The notes below the pieces were generated by a model. That model saw only the letters and a program-made list of their open reading frames with translations, was not told the origin of the DNA and did no database searches. A stretch of DNA of 11,566 bases. Origin: Patescibacteria group bacterium. GTDB lineage: Bacteria > Patescibacteriota > Patescibacteriia > JAACEG01 > JAGUWE01. Positions 5,930-11,200 of the stretch are shown here, in pieces (the first letter of the stretch is position 1; every line of letters begins with the position of its first letter). Where the stretch lies: positions 1 through 11,566 of the forward strand of contig JAGUWE010000035.1 of assembly GCA_020062525.1 (NCBI GenBank), given 5' to 3'. The position numbers were made by a program, and so were the translations under genes.

Positions 5930-8902
5930 CTATCTTTTTACTCCTAACTTAATAACCTGTCCGTCTATTTTTGTTTTCGAAAAATAAAAAGATTGTTCAT
6001 TGATTTTTTCTTCTTTAAAATCCTGGCTTAAAGTGTTTTTGATAAGCTGTTTTTTGTTGCGAGTAATAATTTTTTTAAGCGACTTATCGGCTGATTCAAA
6101 ATAAATTGTGACTTTGTCATTGATGGTCAGTCCAGCTTCTTTTCTTAAGTTGTTAATGAGACGCGTTAAATCGCGAACTAAACCCTCTTCTTTTAATTTA
6201 TCATCAATTTTAGTATCTAATTCCTCTTTGCCAAAACGCAATTCCTTAATGTTTAATTCTTCTTTGATAATTTCAATAATTTTGGGGGGTAGTTTCTTCA
6301 CCAAATCAGTTGAATAAAAATTAAGTGGCTGACGGATTTTAAGGCCAGCCTTGGCTCTGGCTGACCACCCTTGCTCAACAATTTTTTTGGCCGGCTCCAT
6401 CTCGGCAATAATTTTTTGATTTATTTTTTCCGTCTTAGGCCAATCTGCTAAATGAACTGACTTATTGCTATCTTTAAAATTATATCCAGTGACGCGCTGA
6501 TAAACTTCTTCGGCCATAAAAGGCAGAAAAGGAACTAAAAGTTTACTTAATATATATAATGTATATCTTAAAATACTAAGAGCTTCTTTTTTGGCGGTTT
6601 CATCTTTAAAACGAGCCCGGCTTCTTCTTAAATACCAAGTTGATAAATTATTGATAAATTCTGCCAAGGGCCGGCAAGCTCGTGGTAAATCATAACTTTC
6701 CAAGGCCTGGGTCTCTTCGCTGATTAATTGGTTGAGCCGCGCTAAAATCCAGCGATCTAAAACATTATTTGATTTTGTGTCTTTTAGAGCTGAGGTTTTT
6801 TTAGCTGGCGCGTAAAGCAAGTAAAAATTCAAAACATTGCCTAAAAGTATCACTACTTTTTTTAGCGCTTCGTCCACGCCCTTTTCTGAAAAATTAAGAT
6901 TTTCAGCCACCATTACCGGCGAAGAAAATAAATAATATCGCAGGGCATCAACACCGTATTTATCAAAAATGAGTTGTGGGTCAGGATAATTACCTTTGGA
7001 CTTACTCATTTTCTGACCGTCTTCAGCCAAGACAATGCCATTAGTAATGATATTTTTGGCGGCCGGACTATTGAATAAAGCCGAGGATAAAACTAAGAGA
7101 GTATAAAACCAGCCACGCGTCTGGTCAATGCCTTCAGCAATAAATTCAGCCGGAAAATTGTCTAAGAACTTTTCTTTATTAGCGAAAGGATAATGAAACT
7201 GGGCATAAGGCATAGAGCCGGATTCAAACCAACAATCAAGCACTTCGGGCACTCTTTTCATTTCCCCGCCGCATTTTTCACACTTAAAAGTAATTTCATC
7301 AATCAATGGCCGATGAAGATCTTTGATTTTTTGCCCGCTTAATTCTTCTAATTCCCGAATTGATCCAATAATTTTAATATTTTTACAATATTTTTGATTT
7401 TTGATTTTTGATTTTTGATTTTTGCCAATTTGGCAACGCCAAATTGGAATTGGCGAGCCCCAAAAACGCTGGCGCGAAATCGCCCAGTCGCGAATTTCTT
7501 CTAACCATTTGCCAAATCGCCCTTTTTTTAAATGAGCCGGCACCCAATTGATTTTCTGATTATTAGCAATAATCTTGTCTTTAATTTTTGTCACTGCTAC
7601 ATACCAGCTTCGAATCGGGTAATACAAGAGGGGGCTTTCGCAACGCCAGCAAAAAGGATAACTGTGAACAATTTTTTCTTCTTTAAATAATAAATTCCGA
7701 TTTTTTAAATTTGTCTTAATGTCTTCGTCGGCTAATTTAACAAATTTACCTTCTCCAGGAATATTAAGTCCTTTTTTAATTTTTCCCTCCTCGTCCACAG
7801 TAATTGGAAATTGGAAATTGGAAATTGGAAATTCTCGCCTTGCGAGTTTCATATCATCTTCACCAAAAGCTGGGGCAATATGAACAAGGCCGGTACCGTC
7901 TTTGGTTGAAACAAAATCAGCCGCTACCACCTTGTAAAAAGAATTTGGAATTTGGAATTTGGAATTTGGAATTTTATATAATGGCTCATATTCCCAACCA
8001 ACTAAATCCCTGCCTTTAAATTCTTCTATTATTTTATAATTATCCTTTATTATTTCTAATCTATTTTTGGCTAAAATTAGTTTTGAGTTTTGAGTTGTGG
8101 TTTTGAGATTTGCGCTTTGAGGTTTGAGCTCTATTATGACATAATCAATGTCTTCCCCAACAGCTAAAGCAGTGTTGGCCGGCAAAGTCCACGGCGTGGT
8201 TGTCCAAACTAAAAAGTAAGTATTTGGCAATTGGGAATTATCTCCCTTCGGGAGATCCCCCGTAGGGGGAGAAATTGGGAATTTAACGTAAATTGACTGA
8301 TCTTCAATTTCGCGATAAGCGCCGGGCTGATTTAATTCAAAGTTGGAAAGCGGAGTGCCGCAACGGGGGCAGTAAGGCGTAACGCGGTAATCTTCGTAAA
8401 TTAAACCTTTATCAAATAAACTTTTAAAGACCCACCAGATTGATTCCATATAACTTGGCTCCATGGTTTTATAATCATGCTCCATATCCACCCAGCGGGC
8501 TAATCGCTTAACAATGCCTTTCCACTCATTGGCATAACGAAGCACCAAGCTCTGGCAATAAGTATTAAATTTTTCAATGCCACGCTCTTCAATTTCTTTT
8601 TTGTTTTTGAGACCCAGTTCTTTCTCTGCCAAATTTTCCACCGGCAGACCGTGACAATCCCAACCCCAACGCCGCTCCACATGATAACCCTGCATTGTTC
8701 GGTAGCGCGGAATCGCGTCTTTTATTAAAGAGGCCACTATATGGCCATAGTGAGGCAAGCCGGTGGCAAACGGCGGACCATCGTAAAAAACATAATCACC
8801 TTTGGACGATTTTTTAGTTAGCGTTTTTTCAAAAATTTTGTTCTTTCCCCAAAAAGAAAGTATCTCTTCTTCCTTCTGGGCAAATCTTGATTTTTCAAGC
8901 AT
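5930..8902 (-). CDS. ileS: Isoleucyl-tRNA synthetase (eukaryote-like type 2)
   Basis: The enzyme charges tRNA-Ile and removes mischarged valine. The 990-residue class I enzyme has the HIGH motif as HYGH (51-54) in the block GPPFATGLPHYGHIVAS, and KMSKS at 631-635. That block, with SPIPIW after RDWAISRQRFWG, is typical of the type 2 (eukaryote-like) IleRS rather than the E. coli type. In this enzyme class type 2 forms are associated with reduced mupirocin sensitivity. The CP1 editing domain has WTTTPWTLPANT (233-244) and GTGLVHIAPAFGEDD (336-350). Cysteine pairs CPRC (178-181), CWRC (418-421) and CEKC (541-544) are likely zinc sites. Five stretches encoded by 7-nt tandem repeats interrupt the protein (about 207-226, 259-274, 310-321, 357-367, 493-504), always between conserved blocks and without breaking the frame. 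The ATG is the only usable start. An AGGAGG lies 23 nt upstream inside a leader that can fold on itself. It is the first gene of the leftward unit. Confidence 0.96.
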   Translation of the reverse strand: MLEKSRFAQKEEEILSFWGKNKIFEKTLTKKSSKGDYVFYDGPPFATGLPHYGHIVASLIKDAIPRYRTMQGYHVERRWGWDCHGLPVENLAEKELGLKNKKEIEERGIEKFNTYCQSLVLRYANEWKGIVKRLARWVDMEHDYKTMEPSYMESIWWVFKSLFDKGLIYEDYRVTPYCPRCGTPLSNFELNQPGAYREIEDQSIYVKFPISPPTGDLPKGDNSQLPNTYFLVWTTTPWTLPANTALAVGEDIDYVIIELKPQSANLKTTTQNSKLILAKNRLEIIKDNYKIIEEFKGRDLVGWEYEPLYKIPNSKFQIPNSFYKVVAADFVSTKDGTGLVHIAPAFGEDDMKLARREFPISNFQFPITVDEEGKIKKGLNIPGEGKFVKLADEDIKTNLKNRNLLFKEEKIVHSYPFCWRCESPLLYYPIRSWYVAVTKIKDKIIANNQKINWVPAHLKKGRFGKWLEEIRDWAISRQRFWGSPIPIWRCQIGKNQKSKIKNQKYCKNIKIIGSIRELEELSGQKIKDLHRPLIDEITFKCEKCGGEMKRVPEVLDCWFESGSMPYAQFHYPFANKEKFLDNFPAEFIAEGIDQTRGWFYTLLVLSSALFNSPAAKNIITNGIVLAEDGQKMSKSKGNYPDPQLIFDKYGVDALRYYLFSSPVMVAENLNFSEKGVDEALKKVVILLGNVLNFYLLYAPAKKTSALKDTKSNNVLDRWILARLNQLISEETQALESYDLPRACRPLAEFINNLSTWYLRRSRARFKDETAKKEALSILRYTLYILSKLLVPFLPFMAEEVYQRVTGYNFKDSNKSVHLADWPKTEKINQKIIAEMEPAKKIVEQGWSARAKAGLKIRQPLNFYSTDLVKKLPPKIIEIIKEELNIKELRFGKEELDTKIDDKLKEEGLVRDLTRLINNLRKEAGLTINDKVTIYFESADKSLKKIITRNKKQLIKNTLSQDFKEEKINEQSFYFSKTKIDGQVIKLGVKR
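7391..7447. repeat. Heptanucleotide repeat plus hairpin inside ileS (1)
   Basis: Four exact TTTTTGA units at 7391-7418 and a fifth partial unit to 7424 are followed directly by a 10-bp hairpin (CCAATTTGGC, loop AAC, GCCAAATTGG, 7425-7447). On the coding strand this gives a Lys/Asn/Gln-rich stretch between C490 and C506 of IleRS, where a close cysteine pair would be expected. Confidence 0.85.
7802..7834. repeat. Heptanucleotide repeat inside ileS (2)
   Basis: Four exact AATTGGA units at 7802-7829 are followed by a partial unit AATTC. They are translated on the minus strand as FPISNFQFPI (about 357-367), between the editing-domain block ending GEDDMKLARRE and VDEEGKIKKGLN. Confidence 0.85.
7941..7975. 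repeat. Heptanucleotide repeat inside ileS (3)
   Basis: Four exact GAATTTG units at 7941-7968 are followed by GAATTTT. The minus strand reads them as KIPNSKFQIPNSF (about 310-322). The peptide itself shows the repeat, because 7-nt units give a 7-residue period only after three copies. Confidence 0.85.
8081..8128. repeat. Degenerate heptanucleotide repeat inside ileS (4)
   Basis: Two exact TTTTGAG units are followed by a 6-nt unit TTGTGG, a third TTTTGAG, then ATTTGCG, CTTTGAG and GTTTGAG, mostly keeping a 7-nt register. The minus strand reads this as the polar segment LKPQSANLKTTTQNSK (about 259-274) in the editing domain. It is more decayed than the other arrays and probably older. Confidence 0.75.
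8226..8284. repeat. Double-hairpin module flanked by heptad units inside ileS (5)
   Basis: Two hairpins stand side by side: ATCTCCC-ttc-GGGAGAT (8240-8256) and CCCCC-gta-GGGGG (8257-8269). They are flanked on both sides by AATTGGGAATT-type sequence (8229-8239 and 8273-8283). The minus strand translates it as PISPPTGDLPKGDNSQLPN (about 209-227), just before the WTTTPWTLP block. It has the look of a spacer repeat that has entered a gene in frame. Confidence 0.75.
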
Positions 8903-8911
8903 AAAATAATC

Positions 8912-9017
8912 TTTTACCCCGTTAACCTCCTCTGTCTACTAAAGGGGGTAAAACAAAATTGATAAAAACTATTTCTTGATAAATTGATAAATCTTTTTAG
9001 CGGAGGTTACGGGGTAA
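8912..9017 (-). promoter_or_regulatory. ileS: Structured ileS leader with masked Shine-Dalgarno sequence
   Basis: The arms TTACCCCGTTAACCTCC (8914-8930) and GGAGGTTACGGGGTAA (9002-9017) are reverse complements apart from one missing base. In ileS mRNA the 5' arm ACCCCGUAACCUCC would pair with GGAGGUUAACGGGGU and bury the only clear AGGAGG in the leader. A second, competing partner exists, TTTTACCCC in the RNA (8953-8945), complementary to GGGGUAAAA (8920-8912). That pairing would free the AGGAGG into a loop. Two exclusive folds suggest a switch, but no ligand or known riboswitch consensus is recognised, and a mobile repeat is an alternative reading. Confidence 0.5.
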
Positions 9018-9045
9018 ATTTATCAAAAATTAATCTCTTTGTCAA
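9017..9045 (-). promoter_or_regulatory. ileS: Promoter of the ileS-argS-glyQS unit
   Basis: On the minus strand a perfect TTGACA (9045-9040) is followed by a 17-nt spacer and TAAATT (9022-9017), four of six matching the -10 consensus. Transcription would start near 9010, giving a leader of about 108 nt whose first bases are the 5' arm of the leader inverted repeat. Confidence 0.6.
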
Positions 9046-9058
9046 AGCTAAATTTTAT

Positions 9059-9087
9059 TTGACTTAAACTCATTTACCAGTTAAAAT
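9059..9087 (+). promoter_or_regulatory. smpB: Promoter of the smpB-ssrA-infC unit
   Basis: TTGACT (9059-9064), a 17-nt spacer and TAAAAT (9082-9087) make a near-consensus promoter, each box differing from consensus at one position. The start would fall about 14 nt before the smpB ATG. That short leader contains no Shine-Dalgarno sequence. It is back to back with the ileS promoter. Confidence 0.65.
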
Positions 9088-9107
9088 TTAAAAAACTTTA
9101 AACTTTT

Positions 9108-9560
9108 ATGCCGACTCTTGCTCACAATAAAGAAGCCGCCTTTCACTACGAAATTTTGGAAAAATTTGAAGCTGGGATAAAACTTTCCGGCCCGGAAGTC
9201 AAAGCTGCCAAGCTTGGCCAAATTAATCTACGGGGTTCTTATGTTAGTTTTATTAAAAACGAGCCCTTTTTAGTCAATGCTCATATTAACCCTTATAAAC
9301 CGGCTGCTGGCGTGCAAAAAGATTACAGCCCAACCCAGACAAGGAAATTGCTTCTTCGCCAAAAAGAAATAAATTATCTTCGCGGCAAAACTGGGACTGC
9401 TGGCTTGACAATTATCCCCCTTTCAGTGTATACTAAGGGTGGTTTGGTTAAAATAGAAATTGCTTTAGCCCGCGGCAAAAAACTTTACGACAAAAGAGAA
9501 AGTATTAAAAAACGAGAGGTACAGAGGCAAATACAGAGAAGAATGAGAGAAAAAATCTAA
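9108..9560 (+). CDS. smpB: SsrA-binding protein SmpB
   Basis: SmpB binds tmRNA and places it in the A site of ribosomes stalled on mRNAs without a stop codon. The 150-residue length is normal. Family blocks are seen in order: NKEAAFHYEILEKFEAGIKLSGPEVKAAK (7-35; the common form has TGTEVKSLR, here SGPEVKAAK), NLRGSYVSF (40-48), HINPY (59-63), TRKLLLRQKEI (78-88), GLTIIPLSVYTKGGLVKIEIALARGKK (99-125) and YDKRESIKKRE (127-137). The very basic C-terminal tail fits the segment that enters the mRNA channel and turns helical during decoding. The ssrA gene for its RNA partner follows 150 nt downstream on the same strand. The ATG is preceded by AT-only sequence without a ribosome binding site. Confidence 0.97.
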   Translation: MPTLAHNKEAAFHYEILEKFEAGIKLSGPEVKAAKLGQINLRGSYVSFIKNEPFLVNAHINPYKPAAGVQKDYSPTQTRKLLLRQKEINYLRGKTGTAGLTIIPLSVYTKGGLVKIEIALARGKKLYDKRESIKKREVQRQIQRRMREKI

Positions 9561-9570
9561 TCCCAAATGT

Positions 9571-9687
9571 CTAATTTCTAATTTCTAATTGACCTAATGA
9601 AATCCCAATATCCAATGACCAATAACCTTTAAACATTAGTCATTTGATATTGATTAGAAATTAGAATAATTAGAAATTAGGAATTTT
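9571..9687. repeat. Degenerate 7-nt-period spacer between smpB and ssrA
   Basis: The spacer begins with CTAATTT twice and CTAATTG, then keeps a 7-nt register through CAATATC, CAATGAC, CAATAAC, CTTTAAA, CATTAGT, CATTTGA and TATTGAT, ending in TAGAAAT-type units. The two ends are inverted repeats (CTAATTTCTAATT at 9571-9583 and again at 9578-9590; AATTAGAAATTAG at 9668-9680), and the right end runs into seven T residues. It could form an AT-only hairpin or weak terminator. No gene is seen. Confidence 0.7.
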
Positions 9688-9710
9688 TTTCTGCCTTTGG
9701 CGGATATTCT

Positions 9711-10107
9711 GGGGATGCTTAAGCTTCGCCAGAGGTTCTTTTTAAAAACGGCAAAGAGAGCTGTTAGTTGCTCTTTAAACTGCTGACAAATTATAAGTGC
9801 AAAATCAATTGTCAATAAAGTGAGGACTGCGATTGCGCAAGCAATTGCCACTCCTTCTTTGGCAATGGCTGTTGCTTAAAACAGCCCATCGGAACTGGCA
9901 ACTCCTAATAGCCGGTTTTCGGTGCCATAATCTTTAGGATAGATAAATGAGGCAAGTCTTATCTCGTTTATCAAAAAAGTAAGACTTGGGCTGTTGAATT
10001 TTTTGTCTTATTTTTATTTAGCAGCTGACATTTAAATAGGACTAACTTTGTAGAAGTTTTTAAACGAGAATCCCTAGACAGGGGTGCAACTCCCCTCATC
10101 TCCACTA
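9711..10107 (+). ncRNA. ssrA: Transfer-messenger RNA (tmRNA)
   Basis: tmRNA rescues stalled ribosomes with SmpB and adds a degradation tag. The 5' GGGGATG pairs with CATCTCC (10097-10103), including the G3-U pair that alanyl-tRNA synthetase reads, followed by discriminator A10104. The T stem is AGGGG/CCCCT (10080-10084/10092-10096). Helix P2 is AGAGGTTCT (9731-9739) with AGAATCCCT (10067-10075), extended by TTTAAAAAC (9741-9749) with GTTTTTAAA (10056-10064). PK1 is AAAGAG/CTCTTT (9753-9758/9771-9776) with TGTTAG/CTGACA (9762-9767/9783-9788). A later pseudoknot pairs GATAAATGAG/CTCGTTTATC and AAGTCTTA/TAAGACTT (9942-9987). AACAGCCC/GGGCTGTT (9880-9887/9988-9995) encloses the middle, and GTCTTATTT/AAATAGGAC (10005-10013/10034-10042) forms a last stem. 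The encoded 3' end reads CTA where CCA is expected, and the T loop is TGCAACT, not TTCRANT. The mature 5' end assumes RNase P cleavage at 9711. Confidence 0.95.
9799..9879 (+). other. ssrA: tmRNA tag-peptide reading frame, 26 codons
   Basis: GCA at 9799 is the likely resume codon. It lies 10 nt after PK1, as in E. coli, and is preceded by TAAGT, matching the conserved U and A at positions -5 and -4. The frame runs 26 codons to TAA (9877-9879). The tag begins AKSIVNKVR and ends SLAMAVA, a basic start and a small hydrophobic end like the usual LAA-type degradation signals. It is long compared with the 10-residue E. coli tag. Confidence 0.75.
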
Positions 10108-10113
10108 ACAATT

Positions 10114-10148
10114 TTTAACTTTTGAATTTTAACTTTTAACTTTTTAAA
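10114..10148. repeat. 7-nt repeats abutting the infC start codon
   Basis: Five consecutive 7-nt units fill the gap from just after ssrA to the infC ATG: TTTAACT, TTTGAAT, TTTAACT, TTTAACT and TTTTAAA. The last unit ends at 10148, the base before the start codon. There is no ribosome binding site in this stretch, and its A/T-only makeup would leave the start region unpaired. Confidence 0.75.
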
Positions 10149-10700
10149 ATGCGCTATTCTTATAAAAGAGCAAAAAAATACACCAAGCAGCAATTGCGAT
10201 ACAGAATCAACGAAAAAATTTTTGCCCAAGAAGTCAAACTGATTGATGAAAACGGCAATTATCTAGGTACCGCTAAGACCCAAGAAGCTATCAGAATGGC
10301 TCGGGCAAAGGGCTTGGCTTTAGTTGAAATTTCGCCTAAGGAAACCCCGCCGGTTGCCAAAATTATGGATTTTGGCAAATTCAAATATGAGCAAGAAAAA
10401 GAACAACAAAAACAAAAAGCCAGGCAGAAAAGAGTTGAAATTAAAGGCATTAAGTTGTCGCTGCGCATTGGCAAACACGATTTAGAATTCCGCAAAAATC
10501 AAGCCGTCACTTTTCTTAACGACGGCGACAAGGTCAATATCGGTTTGATGCTAAAAGGCCGAGAAAGACAGCACGTTGATTTAGCCGCAGGCATTATCAA
10601 TAATTTTATTAATTTAATAAAGGAAAATAAGGAAATTAGAATTGAGCAACCTGTAGCTAAACAGGGCGGACAATTGAGCGCCATTATCGCTCCGAAGTAA
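10149..10700 (+). CDS. infC: Translation initiation factor IF-3
   Basis: IF3 binds the 30S subunit, prevents early 50S joining and checks start-codon/fMet-tRNA pairing. The 183 residues match the usual size. The N-domain contains RYRINEKIFAQEVKLIDENG and ALVEISPKETPPVAKIMDFGKFKYE. A lysine/glutamine-rich linker follows (EQEKEQQKQKARQKR), then the C-domain with IKGIKLSLRIGKHDLEFRKNQAVTFLNDGDKV, LKGRERQH and a C-terminal IIAPK. The start is an ordinary ATG, with an in-frame stop shortly upstream, so the AUU autoregulation known in E. coli is not evident. It follows ssrA by 41 nt and precedes rpmI by 11 nt, the standard infC-rpmI-rplT order. Confidence 0.97.
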   Translation: MRYSYKRAKKYTKQQLRYRINEKIFAQEVKLIDENGNYLGTAKTQEAIRMARAKGLALVEISPKETPPVAKIMDFGKFKYEQEKEQQKQKARQKRVEIKGIKLSLRIGKHDLEFRKNQAVTFLNDGDKVNIGLMLKGRERQHVDLAAGIINNFINLIKENKEIRIEQPVAKQGGQLSAIIAPK

Positions 10701-10711
10701 TAAAAAAACTT

Positions 10712-10903
10712 ATGCCGAAATTAAAAACTCACAAAGCAACAGCCAAAAGGTTTAAAATAAAAGCCGGTAAAATTATCAAACGCAAAGCCGGACAAGATCA
10801 TTTTAATGCCCGAGAATCTGGCACGATAACTCGCAGAAAAAGAAGAGATGTGGAAGTATCACCAGCTAATATTAAAACTATTAGACGTTTAATGGGAAAA
10901 TAG
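10712..10903 (+). CDS. rpmI: Ribosomal protein bL35
   Basis: The 63-residue, strongly basic protein of the 50S subunit begins MPKLKTHKATAKRFK, the family signature, and has the KRKAGQDHFNARESGTITRRKR core and a C-terminal IKTIRRLMGK. The length is normal. It starts 11 nt after the infC stop, so it is certainly co-transcribed, but only A/T sequence (AATAAAAAAACTT) precedes the ATG and no Shine-Dalgarno sequence is present. It is separated from rplT by an unusually long 340-bp spacer. Confidence 0.97.
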   Translation: MPKLKTHKATAKRFKIKAGKIIKRKAGQDHFNARESGTITRRKRRDVEVSPANIKTIRRLMGK

Positions 10904-10920
10904 ATTATTAGACAAATTTT

Positions 10921-10948
10921 CAATTTACAATTCTCAATTTTCAATCAA
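10921..10948. repeat. 7-nt repeats downstream of rpmI
   Basis: Four units in register, CAATTTA, CAATTCT, CAATTTT and CAATCAA, share the CAAT start seen in the smpB-ssrA spacer. Confidence 0.7.
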
Positions 10949-10973
10949 TGATCCAATTTTTAATTCTAAACCT

Positions 10974-10994
10974 CTATGGACTGGAAGTCCATAG
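10974..10994 (+). promoter_or_regulatory. 9-bp triloop hairpin after rpmI
   Basis: CTATGGACT, loop GGA, AGTCCATAG is a perfect stem. The nearest T tract (six T) starts about 17 nt further on, so it is not a standard intrinsic terminator. It may be an mRNA-stabilising or processing hairpin. Confidence 0.5.
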
Positions 10995-11029
10995 GTTGTT
11001 CAATAAGATTTTTTGATTTTAGCTTCTCC

Positions 11030-11112
11030 CTTTTGTCATTCCCGCGAAAGCGGGAATCCAGGGCTGGCAGGACTTAATCCTGGATTCCGCATCAAGTACG
11101 GAATGACAAAAG
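11030..11112. repeat. 83-bp MITE/REP-like element with 13-bp terminal inverted repeats
   Basis: The ends CTTTTGTCATTCC (11030-11042) and GGAATGACAAAAG (11100-11112) are exact reverse complements. Inside are three overlapping hairpins: ATTCCCGCGAAAGCGGGAAT (11038-11057), AATCCAGG/CCTGGATT (11055-11062/11079-11086), and ATTCCG/CGGAAT (11084-11089/11099-11104). The first has the ATTCCC-N8-GGGAAT form of the neisserial dRS3 repeat, a shape also common in repeats of unrelated bacteria. There is no coding capacity and no clear target-site duplication. Confidence 0.75.
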
Positions 11113-11120
11113 CAACATAA

Positions 11121-11161
11121 ATATCCTAAAGGGATATGCTGAAGCATAGAGTTTCTAACTC
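11121..11161. repeat. Three small tandem hairpins
   Basis: ATATCC/GGATAT (11121-11126/11132-11137), TATGC/GCATA (11135-11139/11144-11148) and GAGTT/AACTC (11149-11153/11157-11161) follow one another, the first two sharing bases. Each is weak alone; the tight series is the notable point. Confidence 0.45.
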
Positions 11162-11200
11162 ATCAAAAGGGGTCTATGAAAATTGAGTCATTGAAAATTT

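Noticed and set aside
6541..6580. AT-rich TATATATAATGTATAT stretch in ileS as an internal promoter
   Set aside because: It codes for a normal part of the anticodon-binding domain and has no convincing -35 partner upstream of a gene.
7804..8019. Plus-strand open frame with repeated EIGNWKLE and FGIWNLEF peptides
   Set aside because: The peptide repeats are just the heptanucleotide arrays of ileS read on the other strand.
7391..8284. CRISPR array or frameshifted pseudogene in ileS
   Set aside because: The repeats are 7-nt tandem units without spacers, and the IleRS frame is continuous with all catalytic and editing motifs, so it is neither.
8500..8682. Second open frame on the minus strand within ileS
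   Set aside because: It overlaps the intact IleRS reading frame in another phase and has no start signal or recognisable product.
8903..9010. T-box riboswitch upstream of ileS
   Set aside because: The conserved AGGGUGGNACCGCG antiterminator/antisequestrator core and a specifier stem could not be found; GGAGGUUAACGGGG is only loosely similar.
9654..9851. Open frame of 65 codons on the minus strand
   Set aside because: It lies antisense across the 5' part of ssrA, and its apparent coding potential comes from the tag frame and helices of the tmRNA.
10259..10684. Two open frames antisense to infC
   Set aside because: They are shadows of the well-conserved IF3 gene, with cysteine- and serine-rich products matching no family I recognise.
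11038..11057. Neisserial origin based on the dRS3-like ATTCCC-N8-GGGAAT hairpin
   Set aside because: The same hairpin form occurs in repeats of many unrelated bacteria, and the base composition and gene content do not fit Neisseria.
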